Assembly: GCA_020721865.1 (NCBI GenBank)
Contig: DYLW01000011.1
Span: 1-39,735, forward strand
Direction of reading: 5' to 3'
Length of the DNA stretch: 39,735 nucleotides
Source: Leptospira biflexa
GTDB taxonomy: Bacteria > Spirochaetota > Leptospiria > Turneriellales > DYLW01
The notes below the pieces were generated by a model, which was not told the DNA's origin, did not search any database, and saw only the letters and a list, made by a program, of their open reading frames with translations. The position numbers were made by a program, and so were the translations under genes. Positions 25,018 through 35,300 of the stretch are shown here, piece after piece; the first letter of the stretch is position 1, and every line of letters begins with the position of its first letter.

Positions 25018-25114
25018 AGGTAGTCCGCACTTCCAATGCCTTCATTATTTTGTCCAGTAAAAAATTAATTATTTGACGGGTTGTTTCCGGATAAGAGTCT
25101 ATCCCTTGAGCCAG

Positions 25115-25199
25115 GGAGAAGTGGCCGAGTGGTTGAAGGCGGCGGTCTTGAAAACCGTTATACTGAAAGGTATCGTGGGTTCGAATCCTACCTTCTCCG
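25115..25199 (+). tRNA. tRNA-Ser (anticodon UGA)
   Basis: The acceptor arms GGAGAAG and CTTCTCC pair perfectly, with discriminator G25199. The anticodon loop CTTGAAA gives TGA at 25149-25151. A long variable arm, typical of serine tRNA, lies between the anticodon and T arms (GTGGG, TTCGAAT, CCTAC). The 3' CCA is not encoded. Confidence 0.97.
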
Positions 25200-25209
25200 C
25201 AAAAGAAAT

Positions 25210-25296
25210 GGAGAGGTGCCTGAGAGGCCGAAAGGAACGGTTTGCTAAACCGTCGTCCGGGCAACTGGACCGAGGGTTCGAATCCCTCCCTCTCCG
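25210..25296 (+). tRNA. tRNA-Ser (anticodon GCU)
   Basis: Acceptor arms GGAGAGG and CCTCTCC pair, with discriminator G25296. The anticodon stem ACGGT/ACCGT encloses TTGCTAA, giving GCT at 25244-25246. A long variable arm (GTCCGGGCAACTGGAC) confirms the serine type. CCA is not encoded. It is ten bases after the previous tRNA and likely shares its transcript. Confidence 0.97.
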
Positions 25297-25299
25297 AAG

Positions 25300-25372
25300 G
25301 CCCACATAGCTCAGCCGGTAGAGCATTTCCATGGTAAGGAAAAGGTCACCAGTTCGAATCTGGTTGTGGGCT
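25300..25372 (+). tRNA. tRNA-Thr (anticodon GGU)
   Basis: Acceptor arms GCCCACA and TGTGGGC pair, with discriminator U25372. The D arm is GCTC/GAGC, the anticodon stem TTTCC/GGAAA encloses ATGGTAA, giving GGT at 25333-25335. The T loop is TTCGAAT. CCA is not encoded. It begins three bases after the preceding tRNA. Confidence 0.97.
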
Positions 25373-25377
25373 CATTC

Positions 25378-25448
25378 AGGGCAATAGTTCAACGGTAGAA
25401 CGGCGGTCTCCAAAACCGTTAATGAGGGTTCGATTCCTTCTTGCCCTG
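25378..25448 (+). tRNA. tRNA-Trp (anticodon CCA)
   Basis: Acceptor arms AGGGCAA and TTGCCCT pair, with the expected discriminator G25448. The anticodon loop CTCCAAA gives CCA at 25410-25412. D stem GTTC/GAAC is present, and the T loop is TTCGATT. CCA is not encoded. It sits 26 bases before secE, the common trnW-secE arrangement. Confidence 0.97.
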
Positions 25449-25474
25449 AAAGATATCTCCGTAAAGGGGTTTGT

Positions 25475-25657
25475 ATGAAAAAAATGATTGCGTTTCTCAA
25501 AGAAGCAAGAGCGGAATTAAAAAAGATAACATGGCCCACTTGGGATACTGTTTCCAGTTCCACCATTGTTGTTTTTATTGCGGTGATTATTTTTACTCTC
25601 TTCATATATCTGCTGGATAAGGGAATTGCGTCCATCGTAAATGGAGTTTTGGGGTAA
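25475..25657 (+). CDS. secE: preprotein translocase subunit SecE
   Basis: This small membrane protein is part of the SecYEG channel. The 60-residue chain has the cytoplasmic amphipathic helix (FLKEARAELKKITWPTWD) and one transmembrane helix (about residues 29-48), as in minimal single-helix SecE proteins. AAGGGG lies upstream of the ATG. Its TAA overlaps the nusG ATG by one base. Position after tRNA-Trp and before nusG is the usual bacterial order. Confidence 0.95.
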   Translation: MKKMIAFLKEARAELKKITWPTWDTVSSSTIVVFIAVIIFTLFIYLLDKGIASIVNGVLG

Positions 25658-26193
25658 TGGCACTTTCCTGGTATGTACTTCATACTTTATCCTCCCATGA
25701 AGATAAAGTAAAAAAGCTGATTGAAAAAGAAAAAGAAAAATGGCCAGAAAAGAAGAATGTGGGTCAGGTCAAAGTTCCCACCATTGAAATGGCCGAACTC
25801 CGTGGCGGGAAAAAACGGATAATAAAAAAGAAATTTATGCCCGGCTATGTTTTTATTGAACTGGACATGACGGATGATCTGATGCGGAAAGTACGCTCTC
25901 TTCCCGGTGTGATGGATTTTGTGTCCACCGGAAATGAGCCCCAGATTTTATCAGAAGAAGAAATCCAGAGTCTGTTTGCGGAAATGGGAGATGCTGCTCC
26001 AGAGGAAAAATCCAAACCCAGAATTCTGTTTACAGAAGGGGAGACTGTGCGTGTTATTGATGGGCCTTTTGGGAATTTTCAGGGAGTGGTGGACGAAGTA
26101 AATCATGAAAAAGGTAAAGTACGGGTGATGGTGGAGATATTTGGACGGACCACGCCGGTGGAATTGGATTATTTGCAGGTGAGTAAATTGTAA
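25657..26193 (+). CDS. nusG: transcription elongation/antitermination factor NusG
   Basis: NusG binds RNA polymerase and couples it to Rho or to the ribosome. The 178-residue protein begins with SWYVLHTLSSHEDKV (N-terminal NGN domain), has MPGYVFIELDM and VMDFVSTG, and ends in a KOW domain (about 125-178; VRVIDGPFGNFQG, VRVMVEIFGRTTPVELDY). Length is normal. A one-base overlap with secE implies tight coupling. Confidence 0.96.
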   Translation: MALSWYVLHTLSSHEDKVKKLIEKEKEKWPEKKNVGQVKVPTIEMAELRGGKKRIIKKKFMPGYVFIELDMTDDLMRKVRSLPGVMDFVSTGNEPQILSEEEIQSLFAEMGDAAPEEKSKPRILFTEGETVRVIDGPFGNFQGVVDEVNHEKGKVRVMVEIFGRTTPVELDYLQVSKL

Positions 26194-26253
26194 AAAGGGT
26201 TGCCACTACATCCCACGTCTAAAAATTGGCAAATATCGTAAGAAGGAATTGGT

Positions 26254-26682
26254 ATGGCGTCTAAGAAAGTAGTTGCACAGGTAAAAATACAGATCCCGGC
26301 AGGAAAGGCAAATCCGGCTCCTCCGGTGGGAACCGCATTGGGCCCGCATGGGGTTAATATTATGGAGTTTTGCAAGGCCTTCAATGCAAGGACCCAAAAC
26401 CAGTTGGGGAGTGTCATTCCTGCGGTTGTTACTGTGTTTGCGGACCGTTCCTTTACGTTTATCACAAAAGTGCCACCGGTCAGTGACCTGGTGAAAAAAG
26501 CAGCCGGAATTGAAAAAGGCTCAGCCACTCCCAATAAAATAAAAGTGGCCACTTTGTCCCGCCAGAAATTGCGGGAGATTGCCCAGCAGAAAATGCCGGA
26601 TCTGAACGCAAATGATATTGAAGCTGCCATGGAGATTGTGGCTGGTACCGCCCGTTCCATGGGTGTGACGGTGGAAGCATAA
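26254..26682 (+). CDS. rplK: 50S ribosomal protein L11
   Basis: L11 forms the GTPase-associated centre of the large subunit with 23S rRNA. The 142-residue protein has the conserved opening [35 protein letters not shown], the linker, and the rRNA-binding C-terminal domain with [14 protein letters not shown] and [16 protein letters not shown] precedes the ATG. It is followed by rplA after ten bases. Confidence 0.97.
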   Translation: MASKKVVAQVKIQIPAGKANPAPPVGTALGPHGVNIMEFCKAFNARTQNQLGSVIPAVVTVFADRSFTFITKVPPVSDLVKKAAGIEKGSATPNKIKVATLSRQKLREIAQQKMPDLNANDIEAAMEIVAGTARSMGVTVEA

Positions 26683-26692
26683 GGAACAGGAA

Positions 26693-27370
26693 ATGGGAAA
26701 AAAGTATATTGATGCAGTCAAACAGATAGATAAATCCCGTGAGTATAGTGTGGATGACGCTGTCTCACTGATTAAAAAAGTCAGTCAAACCAAATTTGAT
26801 TCCACCATGGAATCCCATTTTAACATAAAGTATAAAAGTCTCCAGAATGTGAGAGGGGTCATCCAGCTTCCTCACGGTACAGGTAAGACCGTAAAAATTC
26901 TGGTTTTTGCCAAAGGTGAAAAAGCAGAAGAAGCAAAAAATGCAGGTGCTGACTATGTGGGAGATGACGATTTAATTGAAAAGGTTAAAGGTGGCTGGGT
27001 GGATTTTGACTTTGTTGTGTCCACTCCGGATATGATGAAGGAAGTTGGAAAACTGGGGCCGGTGCTGGGAAAAAAAGGATTGATGCCCAAGCCCAAAGCA
27101 GGTACTGTCACCATGGATATCAGCGGAATATTAAAGCAGTTAAAATCCGGACGGGTGGAATACCGTGCGGATAAAAGCGGAGTGGTGCACTTGGGATTGG
27201 GAAAGCTTTCCTTTGAAGCCGGGCAGTTAAGCGAAAATATCCGCTTTGCCTATAATGCCATTATGAAAGATAAACCCAGTGACGCCAAGGGCGATTATGT
27301 TGTATCCACTTACATCGCCGGGACCATGACCCCCGGGATTCGTTTAAATACAAAGGAATTGCGGGGCTGA
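26693..27370 (+). CDS. rplA: 50S ribosomal protein L1
   Basis: L1 forms the mobile stalk near the E site and, in many bacteria, represses translation of its own rplK-rplA mRNA. The 225-residue protein has FDSTMESHFNIK, the inserted domain with VLGKKGLMPKPKAGTVTMD, and the C-terminal YNAIMKDKPSDAKGDY. It is typical in length. GGAACAGG lies before the ATG. I did not identify a specific L1 operator. Confidence 0.97.
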   Translation: MGKKYIDAVKQIDKSREYSVDDAVSLIKKVSQTKFDSTMESHFNIKYKSLQNVRGVIQLPHGTGKTVKILVFAKGEKAEEAKNAGADYVGDDDLIEKVKGGWVDFDFVVSTPDMMKEVGKLGPVLGKKGLMPKPKAGTVTMDISGILKQLKSGRVEYRADKSGVVHLGLGKLSFEAGQLSENIRFAYNAIMKDKPSDAKGDYVVSTYIAGTMTPGIRLNTKELRG

Positions 27371-27390
27371 TCCCGCTTTAGGAGTAAAAA

Positions 27391-27912
27391 ATGCCTTCAC
27401 AAAAGAATGTGGGATTATTGGATACATACACGGAGACTCTTTCCGGAACCCCAAATTTTGTTTTGACCCGGTACACCGGAATGACGGTTGCCCAGCTTAC
27501 AGATTTAAGAAAAAAACTTCTGGAAAGTGGGTATCGTTATCAGATTATAAAAAACAATATTTTTAATCTTGCCCTGCAGAATAGAGAAGACTTGGAAAAT
27601 TATCCAGCAGACCAGCTTGTGGGTCCCCTGGGTGGAGTGTTTTCCGGGGAAGATCTTCCGGCTGCGGCAAAAATATTAAAAGAGTATTCCAAGGGTAATG
27701 ATAAACTGGTCATTGTTTCCGGGGTGTTTGAATCCAGATTTCTTTCTGACAAGGATGTGGAAAGGATTGCGGGACTTCCCGGAAAGAGCGAGCTTCTTGC
27801 TACCATTGCTGCTACTATTAACGCACCTGCGACCCAGATTGCGTCTATGATGAACAATGTCATTGCTTCCCTTGCACGGGGAATAAAAGCAGTGGGCGAA
27901 AAAAACGGATAA
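27391..27912 (+). CDS. rplJ: 50S ribosomal protein L10
   Basis: L10 anchors the L7/L12 dimers in the ribosomal stalk. The 173-residue protein has the N-terminal rRNA-binding domain (GMTVAQLTDLRKKLLESG, YQIIKNNIFNLAL), LVGPLGGVFSGED, and the C-terminal helix that binds L7/L12 (NAPATQIASMMNNVIASLARGI). TTAGGAG precedes the ATG. In other bacteria L10 with L7/L12 controls its own mRNA, but the 20-base gap to rplA leaves no room for a long leader here. Confidence 0.96.
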   Translation: MPSQKNVGLLDTYTETLSGTPNFVLTRYTGMTVAQLTDLRKKLLESGYRYQIIKNNIFNLALQNREDLENYPADQLVGPLGGVFSGEDLPAAAKILKEYSKGNDKLVIVSGVFESRFLSDKDVERIAGLPGKSELLATIAATINAPATQIASMMNNVIASLARGIKAVGEKNG

Positions 27913-27951
27913 GTACAAAGTAAGATAAAGAAATCAAAGAGGGGTACACAA

Positions 27952-28338
27952 ATGTTAGAAGAATTACTGGAAAAAATTGGGAATCTTTCTCTGGTTCAGG
28001 CAGCTGAACTGGTAAAAATGATGGAAGAAAAGTTTGGGATAAGTGCTGCTGCTCCGGTCGCCATGATGGGTGCGGTTGCAGGTGCGGGTGCAGGTGCACC
28101 TGCTGGGGCTGCAGAAGAAGAAAAAACTGAATTTGATGTGGTTTTTGAATCCTTCTCCGGAGATAAAAAAGTGGATGCGATTAAAAAAGTCCGGGAATTA
28201 ACAAGTCTTCCTTTGATGGATGCCAAGAAGCTCGTTGAAGAGGGAAAGCAAACATTGAAAGAGGGAGTTTCCAAGGACGAAGCTCAGAAAATAAAAGCGG
28301 ATCTCGAAGCAATTGGGGCAAAAATTACATTAAAATAA
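27952..28338 (+). CDS. rplL: 50S ribosomal protein L7/L12
   Basis: This stalk protein recruits translation GTPases. The 128-residue chain has an N-terminal dimerisation helix ([20 protein letters not shown]), an Ala/Gly-rich hinge (about 42-60), and the C-terminal globular domain with [20 protein letters not shown]. Strong AGAGGGG lies upstream. It is followed by the longest gap of the operon before rpoB. Confidence 0.97.
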   Translation: MLEELLEKIGNLSLVQAAELVKMMEEKFGISAAAPVAMMGAVAGAGAGAPAGAAEEEKTEFDVVFESFSGDKKVDAIKKVRELTSLPLMDAKKLVEEGKQTLKEGVSKDEAQKIKADLEAIGAKITLK

Positions 28339-28568
28339 TGGCGGCGGGCAATTTGCTCGAAGTTTTTTCACGATTGCACCGGAATTATTCCTGTGTGCGG
28401 TCGGATGGATGGAAACATCGTTGTGTTTTACGAAACAAGGCTTTATCTCCGGTATGGTGGTAGAGCCGTTTTCGTTTTTTAATCATCGTCGGGTAATTAT
28501 TGTAACGGCAGGAATTGGCAAATTATTATCGCTTATAGAATACCAGGGTGTCAAAGAAAGAGGATAAA
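28339..28568 (+). other. rplL-rpoB intergenic region
   Basis: This is the longest gap in the ribosomal/RNA polymerase cluster (230 bases). No gene is seen. A weak hairpin (GGGCA/TGCTC near 28347-28359) is followed by six T within about ten bases and might attenuate transcription, as the equivalent gap does in enterobacteria. T-rich stretches occur again near 28473. The rpoB Shine-Dalgarno (GAGGAT) is at the end. I found no convincing promoter. Confidence 0.35.
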
Positions 28569-31500
28569 ATGACAATAAGAATATCTCCTAATGCTTCTTC
28601 GGTTTTATTTAAAAATTTTGGAAAAATAAAGAAAGTCCTGGATGTACCTCCGCTTGTACAGATACAGATTGATTCATATAAAGATTTTCTCCAGATGGAG
28701 GAAAAACCAGGAAAAAGAAAACCCACAGGTTTGCAATCCGTCTTTGAGGAATCTTTTCCCATTGAAAGCAGTAACGGGGATGTCATCCTGGAATTTGTGG
28801 AGTATATTCTGGGTGAGCCCAAAAAGGATATCTGGGATTCCAAAGTAAACAGCTCCTCCTATGCCGCTCCCCTGAAAGCCATTATACGTCTTGTTGCCAT
28901 GGAAACCGGTGAAGTCCGGGAGCAGGAAGTTTATATGGGGGATATTCCGCTAATGACCCCCACGGGCACATTTATTATTAACGGGGCGGAGCGGGTTGTG
29001 GTAAACCAGTTGCATCGTTCTCCCGGGGTTTTTATTTTCTATGACGAACTGAAAAACCAGTATTCAGCACGGATTATACCCGACCATAAAGGTTCCTGGC
29101 TGGAGTTTGAAATGGACCCCAAGGGTCTGCTGATTGCCCGCATTGACAGAAGAAAAAAATTCCCTTTTACATTGCTGGTTAAGGCTCTGGGTTTTGGAAC
29201 AAACCAGGATATTTATAATCTTTTTTTTGATGCGGAGGTTGTGGCTGTAAAAGGGACAACCATAAAAACATTCCAGAAAAATATCGGAAGAAGGGTTACC
29301 CGGGATGTCATCCACCCTGAAACCGGTGAAATCCTTTTGGAAGCCGGTGCCACTTTGAATGAAGATAATATCGACATTATCAAGGATGCGAAAGTTCCGG
29401 AGATTCATCTCGTCGTAGAAAATGGCATGGAAGACGATGTTATTATTTATAAAAGTCTGGAAAAAGACGGGGTTTCCAGTGAAGAAGAAGCACTGGTGGA
29501 ATTTTTGAAGATTCAGAAGCCACTGGAGTATATTTCCGAACATGGGGATGAAGAAAAACACCAGAAAAACATAGAAAGAGCTAAAGCAGAATTGGAAAGA
29601 TTATTTTTTGATCCCAAAACCTATAACATGGGCAGTGTGGGAAGATATAAAATAAATTCCAAATTCAACCATCTGAATCCGGAAAAATTCAATGACAAAA
29701 TAAACACCCAGACGCTTCGCCCGGAAGATATTGTGGAAACGTTAAAATATATGGTGCGTGCCATCAATGAAATGGATGGGTACCCATTTGATGATATTGA
29801 CCATCTGGGGAACCGCCGTATCCGCACTGTGGGCGAACTGCTTACCATGCAGTTAAAAACAGGTTTTTCCCGTATGGAAAGAGTTGTGAAAGAGCGGATG
29901 AGTATGAATGATGTGGATGTCATGACGCCGCAGCTTCTGATCTCCATCAAGCCCATAACCGCTGTCTTGAATGAATTTTTTGGTGCCAGTCAGTTGTCTC
30001 AGTTTATGGATCAGACCAATCCGCTTTCTGAGCTTACACATAAAAGAAGGCTGAACGCATTAGGACCGGGAGGATTAACCCGGGAAAGAGCCGGATTTGA
30101 GGTGCGGGATGTTCACTATACGCATTACGGAAGGCTGTGCCCCATTGAAACACCGGAAGGTCCCAATATTGGTTTGATAACATCCTTGGCCACTTACGGT
30201 CGTCTCAATCCTTATGGTTTTGTGGAAACTCCGTATCGGGTGGTAAAAGACAGAAAAGCCACCGCAGAGGTTGTGTATCTTTCTGCTAATGAAGAAGATC
30301 ATTATGTAATTGCCCAGGCAAACGCACGGTTAGGGGATAACGGTGAGTTTCTGGATAAATTAATTGCATGTCGTTACCGGGGTGAGTTTCCGCTGAAAAA
30401 TGCAGATGAGATTCATTTGATGGATGTGGACCCCATGCAGATTGTTTCTCTCTCCACCAGTTTAATTCCGTTTCTGGAGCATGATGACGCCAACCGTGCT
30501 TTGATGGGATCCAACATGCAGCGGCAGGCCGTTCCTTTGCTGACATCTGAGGTGCCCTATGTGGGGACCGGAATGGAATTTAATATTGCTTATGATTCTG
30601 GCGTCACCTTGCTTGCGGAGAGAAGCGGTACGGTGTCCAAAATCGATGGGAATCATATTGTTGTCACCAATGACGATGGGACTGAAGATACTTATAAATT
30701 AATAAAATTCAAAAGGACTAACCAAAGCACAACATTAAACCAGCGTCCTCTTGTAACCGTATATTATGCTCCGGAAGGCGGAGAGATAGTGGAGCTGAAC
30801 AAAGAAACCATGAAACTGAAAGGGGGAAGTGGCAAGGATTATGAATTCAGCCTGAAAACCCTGCAAAGCTATGTTGTTCCCACTGTTAAAAAAGGGGAAG
30901 AAGTTGTGGCGGGTCAGTTTCTGGGTGGGGAGAGGGTTATCGGCAGGCAGTCCCTCAAAAATGGTGATTCCAAGAGAGAAGCCACCGTTCTCGCCGATGG
31001 TCATGCAACGTCTAATGGGCGTCTGGCTTTAGGTAAAAATATCAAAGTGGCTTTCATGCCCTGGGATGGATACAACTTTGAGGATGCCATTGTGCTCAGT
31101 GAAAGGCTGGTGAAAGAGGATGTTTTCACGTCCATTCACATAGAGGAATTTGAAATCCAGGCACGGGAAACCAAATTGGGCAGGGAAACCATCACCCGGG
31201 ATATTCCCAATATCAACGAAAGGGCCTTCCGGGATTTGGATGAAAGCGGTATAATCAGGATTGGAGCGGAAGTGAGAGCAGGGGATATTCTGGTGGGCAT
31301 GGTCACTCCCAAAAGTGAAAATGACCTGACCCCGGAGTATCGTCTTCTGCACAGCATTTTTGGGGAAAAAGCCAGAGAGGTGAAAGACAGCTCTCTCAAA
31401 GTCCCCAATGGCCACGGTGGTATTGTGGTCGATATTAAATATTTTAACCGGGATGAGGGGGATGAACTGGCTCCCGGGATAAGTGAAGTGGTCAAGGTTT

Positions 31501-32309
31501 ACGTTGCCCAGAAAAGAAAAATTTCCGTGGGGGATAAAATGGCGGGACGGCACGGAAACAAAGGTGTTATCTCCACCGTTTTACCGGAACATGATATGCC
31601 GTTTCTGGATAATGGAGATCCCATCGACATTGTTTTGAATCCTTTGGGGGTGCCCTCCCGGATGAACTTGGGTCAGATTTTTGAAACCCAGCTTGGCTGG
31701 GTGGGAGAAGTGCTGGGAATTCATTTTGAAACCCCGGTGTTTGATGGTGCCAAATGGGATGATATTGCGGATTATATGAAATCGGCCAATCTACCAGAAA
31801 ATTCAAAAGTTCGCCTTAGGGATGGACGTACTGGTGAAGAGTTTGAGCAGAATGTGTTTGTGGGGAATGTGTACATGATCAAGCTTCACCACATGATTGA
31901 GGATAAAATGCACGCCCGTTCCACAGGCCCATACTCTCTGGTTACCCAGCAGCCACTGGGAGGGAAAGCCCAGTTTGGCGGTCAGCGGTTGGGGGAAATG
32001 GAAGTCTGGGCACTGGAAGCTTATGGAGCAGCCCATACCCTGCAGGAATTATTAACCGTCAAATCGGATGATATGCAGGGAAGGACCCGGGTTTATGAAT
32101 CCATCGTCAAAGGGGTGCAGGCCATTCATCCGGGAATTCCGGAATCCTTTAACGTGTTGATTCGGGAAATCCGGTCCCTGGCATTGGATTTCTTTGTTCT
32201 GGATGCTGAGGATAATCCCATTGAAATTTCTGAACTGGATGATGATTACAGTAAAGCTAAACGTCGTTTCAAAGTAGATTCTCTGGATAACAAGAAAAGT
32301 GGTGTTTGA
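28569..32309 (+). CDS. rpoB: RNA polymerase beta subunit
   Basis: The beta subunit forms half of the active-centre cleft. The 1246-residue protein starts at the ATG with AGAGGAT just upstream; a GTG at 28548 would add seven residues and overlap that ribosome site. Conserved blocks are [21 protein letters not shown], given here as [17 protein letters not shown], the rifampicin pocket [37 protein letters not shown], the [13 protein letters not shown] block, and the C-terminal [19 protein letters not shown]. The residue equivalent to E. coli Ser531 is Asn496 (HKRRLNALG; codon 30054-30056), a substitution associated with natural rifampicin resistance in spirochaetes. The order rplL-rpoB-rpoC is standard. 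Confidence 0.98.
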   Translation: MTIRISPNASSVLFKNFGKIKKVLDVPPLVQIQIDSYKDFLQMEEKPGKRKPTGLQSVFEESFPIESSNGDVILEFVEYILGEPKKDIWDSKVNSSSYAAPLKAIIRLVAMETGEVREQEVYMGDIPLMTPTGTFIINGAERVVVNQLHRSPGVFIFYDELKNQYSARIIPDHKGSWLEFEMDPKGLLIARIDRRKKFPFTLLVKALGFGTNQDIYNLFFDAEVVAVKGTTIKTFQKNIGRRVTRDVIHPETGEILLEAGATLNEDNIDIIKDAKVPEIHLVVENGMEDDVIIYKSLEKDGVSSEEEALVEFLKIQKPLEYISEHGDEEKHQKNIERAKAELERLFFDPKTYNMGSVGRYKINSKFNHLNPEKFNDKINTQTLRPEDIVETLKYMVRAINEMDGYPFDDIDHLGNRRIRTVGELLTMQLKTGFSRMERVVKERMSMNDVDVMTPQLLISIKPITAVLNEFFGASQLSQFMDQTNPLSELTHKRRLNALGPGGLTRERAGFEVRDVHYTHYGRLCPIETPEGPNIGLITSLATYGRLNPYGFVETPYRVVKDRKATAEVVYLSANEEDHYVIAQANARLGDNGEFLDKLIACRYRGEFPLKNADEIHLMDVDPMQIVSLSTSLIPFLEHDDANRALMGSNMQRQAVPLLTSEVPYVGTGMEFNIAYDSGVTLLAERSGTVSKIDGNHIVVTNDDGTEDTYKLIKFKRTNQSTTLNQRPLVTVYYAPEGGEIVELNKETMKLKGGSGKDYEFSLKTLQSYVVPTVKKGEEVVAGQFLGGERVIGRQSLKNGDSKREATVLADGHATSNGRLALGKNIKVAFMPWDGYNFEDAIVLSERLVKEDVFTSIHIEEFEIQARETKLGRETITRDIPNINERAFRDLDESGIIRIGAEVRAGDILVGMVTPKSENDLTPEYRLLHSIFGEKAREVKDSSLKVPNGHGGIVVDIKYFNRDEGDELAPGISEVVKVYVAQKRKISVGDKMAGRHGNKGVISTVLPEHDMPFLDNGDPIDIVLNPLGVPSRMNLGQIFETQLGWVGEVLGIHFETPVFDGAKWDDIADYMKSANLPENSKVRLRDGRTGEEFEQNVFVGNVYMIKLHHMIEDKMHARSTGPYSLVTQQPLGGKAQFGGQRLGEMEVWALEAYGAAHTLQELLTVKSDDMQGRTRVYESIVKGVQAIHPGIPESFNVLIREIRSLALDFFVLDAEDNPIEISELDDDYSKAKRRFKVDSLDNKKSGV

Positions 32310-32382
32310 TTTTGTGGATAATTTTTCCCAGGAAATAAAATTCATGGGTAGAAGATTGAAATGGGCATAAAGAGGAGAAAGA

Positions 32383-35300
32383 GTGAAACAATTTCGTGAA
32401 TTTAATAAAATTAGTATCCGGCTGGCGTCACCTGAAAAAATCCGTGAATGGTCTCATGGGGAAGTAAAAAAACCAGAAACCATCAACTACCGTACTCTGA
32501 AACCGGAACGCGATGGGCTTTTCTGCGAAAAAATCTTTGGGACCACAAAAGAGTGGGAATGCTACTGCGGTAAATTCAAATCCATCCGGTACAAAGGTGT
32601 TGTCTGCGATAAATGCGGGGTGGAAGTTACTCACTTCCGGGTACGCCGGGAAAGAATGGGCCATATTGAACTTTCTTATCCGGTGGCTCATATCTGGTAT
32701 TACCGGACTGTTCCCAGCCGGATTGCCCTTGTCCTGGATATGACGGCAAATGATATTAAAAGTGTATTATATTTTGAAAGATATGTTATTATTGAACCCG
32801 GGGACAGCGGTTTAAAAGAAAACCAGCTCATCACGGCGGATGAATACAACCGCTTAATGGACCAGTACGGGGACCAGTTTTATGCCTCGATTGGTGCGGA
32901 TGCTTTGAAAGAAATGCTCTCCATGGTGAATCTGGAGGATGAGATTGCCGAGCTCCGTGCTTATGTGGAAGAAAAAAAGAAAATCAACGATAAGCGTACT
33001 CTTAAACGGCTGGAAATTCTGGAAGCGTTCCGTGACAGTGGAAACCGCCCTGAATGGATGATTCTGGATGTGCTTCCCATCCTGCCTCCGGAGTTGCGTC
33101 CCATGGTACAGTTGGAAGGAGGGCGATTTGCCACTTCTGACCTGAATGATTTATACCGGCGGGTGATAAACCGGAATAACCGCTTAAAAAGATTATTATC
33201 GTTAAAAGCTCCAGATATTATTGTCAGCAATGAAAAGAGAATGCTTCAGGAATCTGTGGATTCCCTGTTTGACAATTCCCGGAGAAAAAAAGCCATCAAA
33301 GGTAAGGGTAACCGCCCATTAAAATCCCTGGCCGATATGCTCAAAGGAAAACAGGGACGTTTCCGCCAGAATCTTCTGGGAAAACGGGTGGATTATTCCG
33401 GAAGAACCGTTATTGTGGTGGGTCCAGAACTCAAGCTGTACCAGTGCGGACTTCCCAAGAAGATGGCTCTGGAGTTGTTCAAACCTTTTGTGATGAAATG
33501 GCTGGTGGATCATGAGCTGACCCAGAATATAAAATCGGCCAAGCGTATGATTGAAAACGAGGAAAGGGAAGTGTTTGAAGGACTGGAAGAGGTGATCCAT
33601 GAACATCCGGTTTTATTGAATCGTGCTCCCACCCTGCACCGTTTGGGTATACAGGCCTTTTTACCCGTTCTAATTGAAGGAAAAGCCATACAGCTCCACC
33701 CATTGGTCTGCCATGCCTTCAACGCGGATTTTGACGGGGACCAGATGGCCATCCATGTACCGTTGTCCCACCAGGCCCAGTTGGAGTCCTGGATACTCAT
33801 TCTATCTGCACACAATCTCTTGAATCCCGCAAATGGTTCCCCCATTGTTGCACCCACCCAGGATATGATTCTGGGTCTTTATTATCTGACAGAAGAGTTG
33901 AACGGGTCGCCGGGAGAAGGAACTCTGTTTGATTCTGTGGATGAGGTTTTATATGCCATTGATAGAAAAACCATAAGGTATCGTACAAAAATTCAGTTTT
34001 TGCATAACGACCGCCTGATTGAGACCACCCCGGGAAAATTGCTATTTAACCAGATGTTGCCCGTGGACTATTCTTATATCAACCGGCCCATCACCAGTAA
34101 GACCATTACAGAGATTATCACTGATCTCTACAAAACCAGAGGCATTGCGGTGACTGTTCGGTTTCTGGATTCCATTAAAAAGCTGGGTTTTGAGTTTGCC
34201 ACCCGTTTTGCCCCCACCATTTCTCTGGAAGATATCAAAACTCCGGAAAGCAAAGGTCGGCTGATTGAAGATGCCAACAAAGAAGTGGAAAGAATTGAAA
34301 ATGAACACCGCCGTGGTATCATCACAAACGAAGAAAGATATAAAAAGGTTGTGGAAGTCTGGACAACGACCAATGATTTGATTACCGCCGATCTTTTTCA
34401 GCTTCTGCAGACAGACCAGAACGGTTTTAATCCGGTTTATGCCATGGCAAATTCCGGTGCACGGGGTTCCAAAAACCAGATCCGCCAGTTGGCGGGAATG
34501 CGTGGTTTGATGGCCAAACCGAACGGAGATATTATTGAAATTCCCATTCGTTCCAATTTCAAGGAAGGACTGGGGGTTTTGGAGTTTTTTATCTCCACAA
34601 ACGGAGCCCGGAAGGGTCTTGCGGATACTGCTCTGAAAACAGCGGATGCGGGTTACCTGACCCGTCGTCTGGTGGATGCCAGCCAGGATGTCATCATCCG
34701 GGAAGATGATTGCGGAACCCAGAATGGCTATATTGCCTCACCGGACAAGGAAGGGGATACCATCATTGTGAGTCTGAAGAGCAAGCTATATGGAAGATAT
34801 CTTGCGGAAGACATTGTGGATCCCAGTACAGAGGCGGTAAAATACACCAGAAATTCATTCATAACCGAAGAAATTGCGACGGATATTGAAAACATGGGTT
34901 ATCAATCCGTCAAAATTCGTTCCGTGATGACTTGTGAATCGAAAACCGGAGTTTGTGCCAAATGCTACGGAATGGATCTTTCCACCCTCGGCATGGTGGA
35001 GCTGGGGGAAGCCGTGGGGATTATTGCCGCACAGTCCATTGGGCAACCAGGAACCCAGCTCACGATGCGTACATTCCACGTGGGTGGGACGGCAATGGCA
35101 AAAGTTGCGGAGAGCCAGAATAAAGCTCCCTATGAGGCTTTTGTGAAAAAAATATCCGCCCGCATTGTTACCAATCGGGAAGGAAAAACCATCACCACAA
35201 AAAGAGGGAGTGTGATTATTGCCCAGATTATTGAGAGCCACAAACTGGATGATCTGGAAGAATATAATCTGGTATCGGATACCCGGGTGATCCGGGGAGA

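Noticed and set aside
25073..25102. Promoter for the tRNA-secE unit
   Set aside because: TTGACG is a fair -35 box, but no acceptable -10 hexamer lies 16-18 bases downstream.
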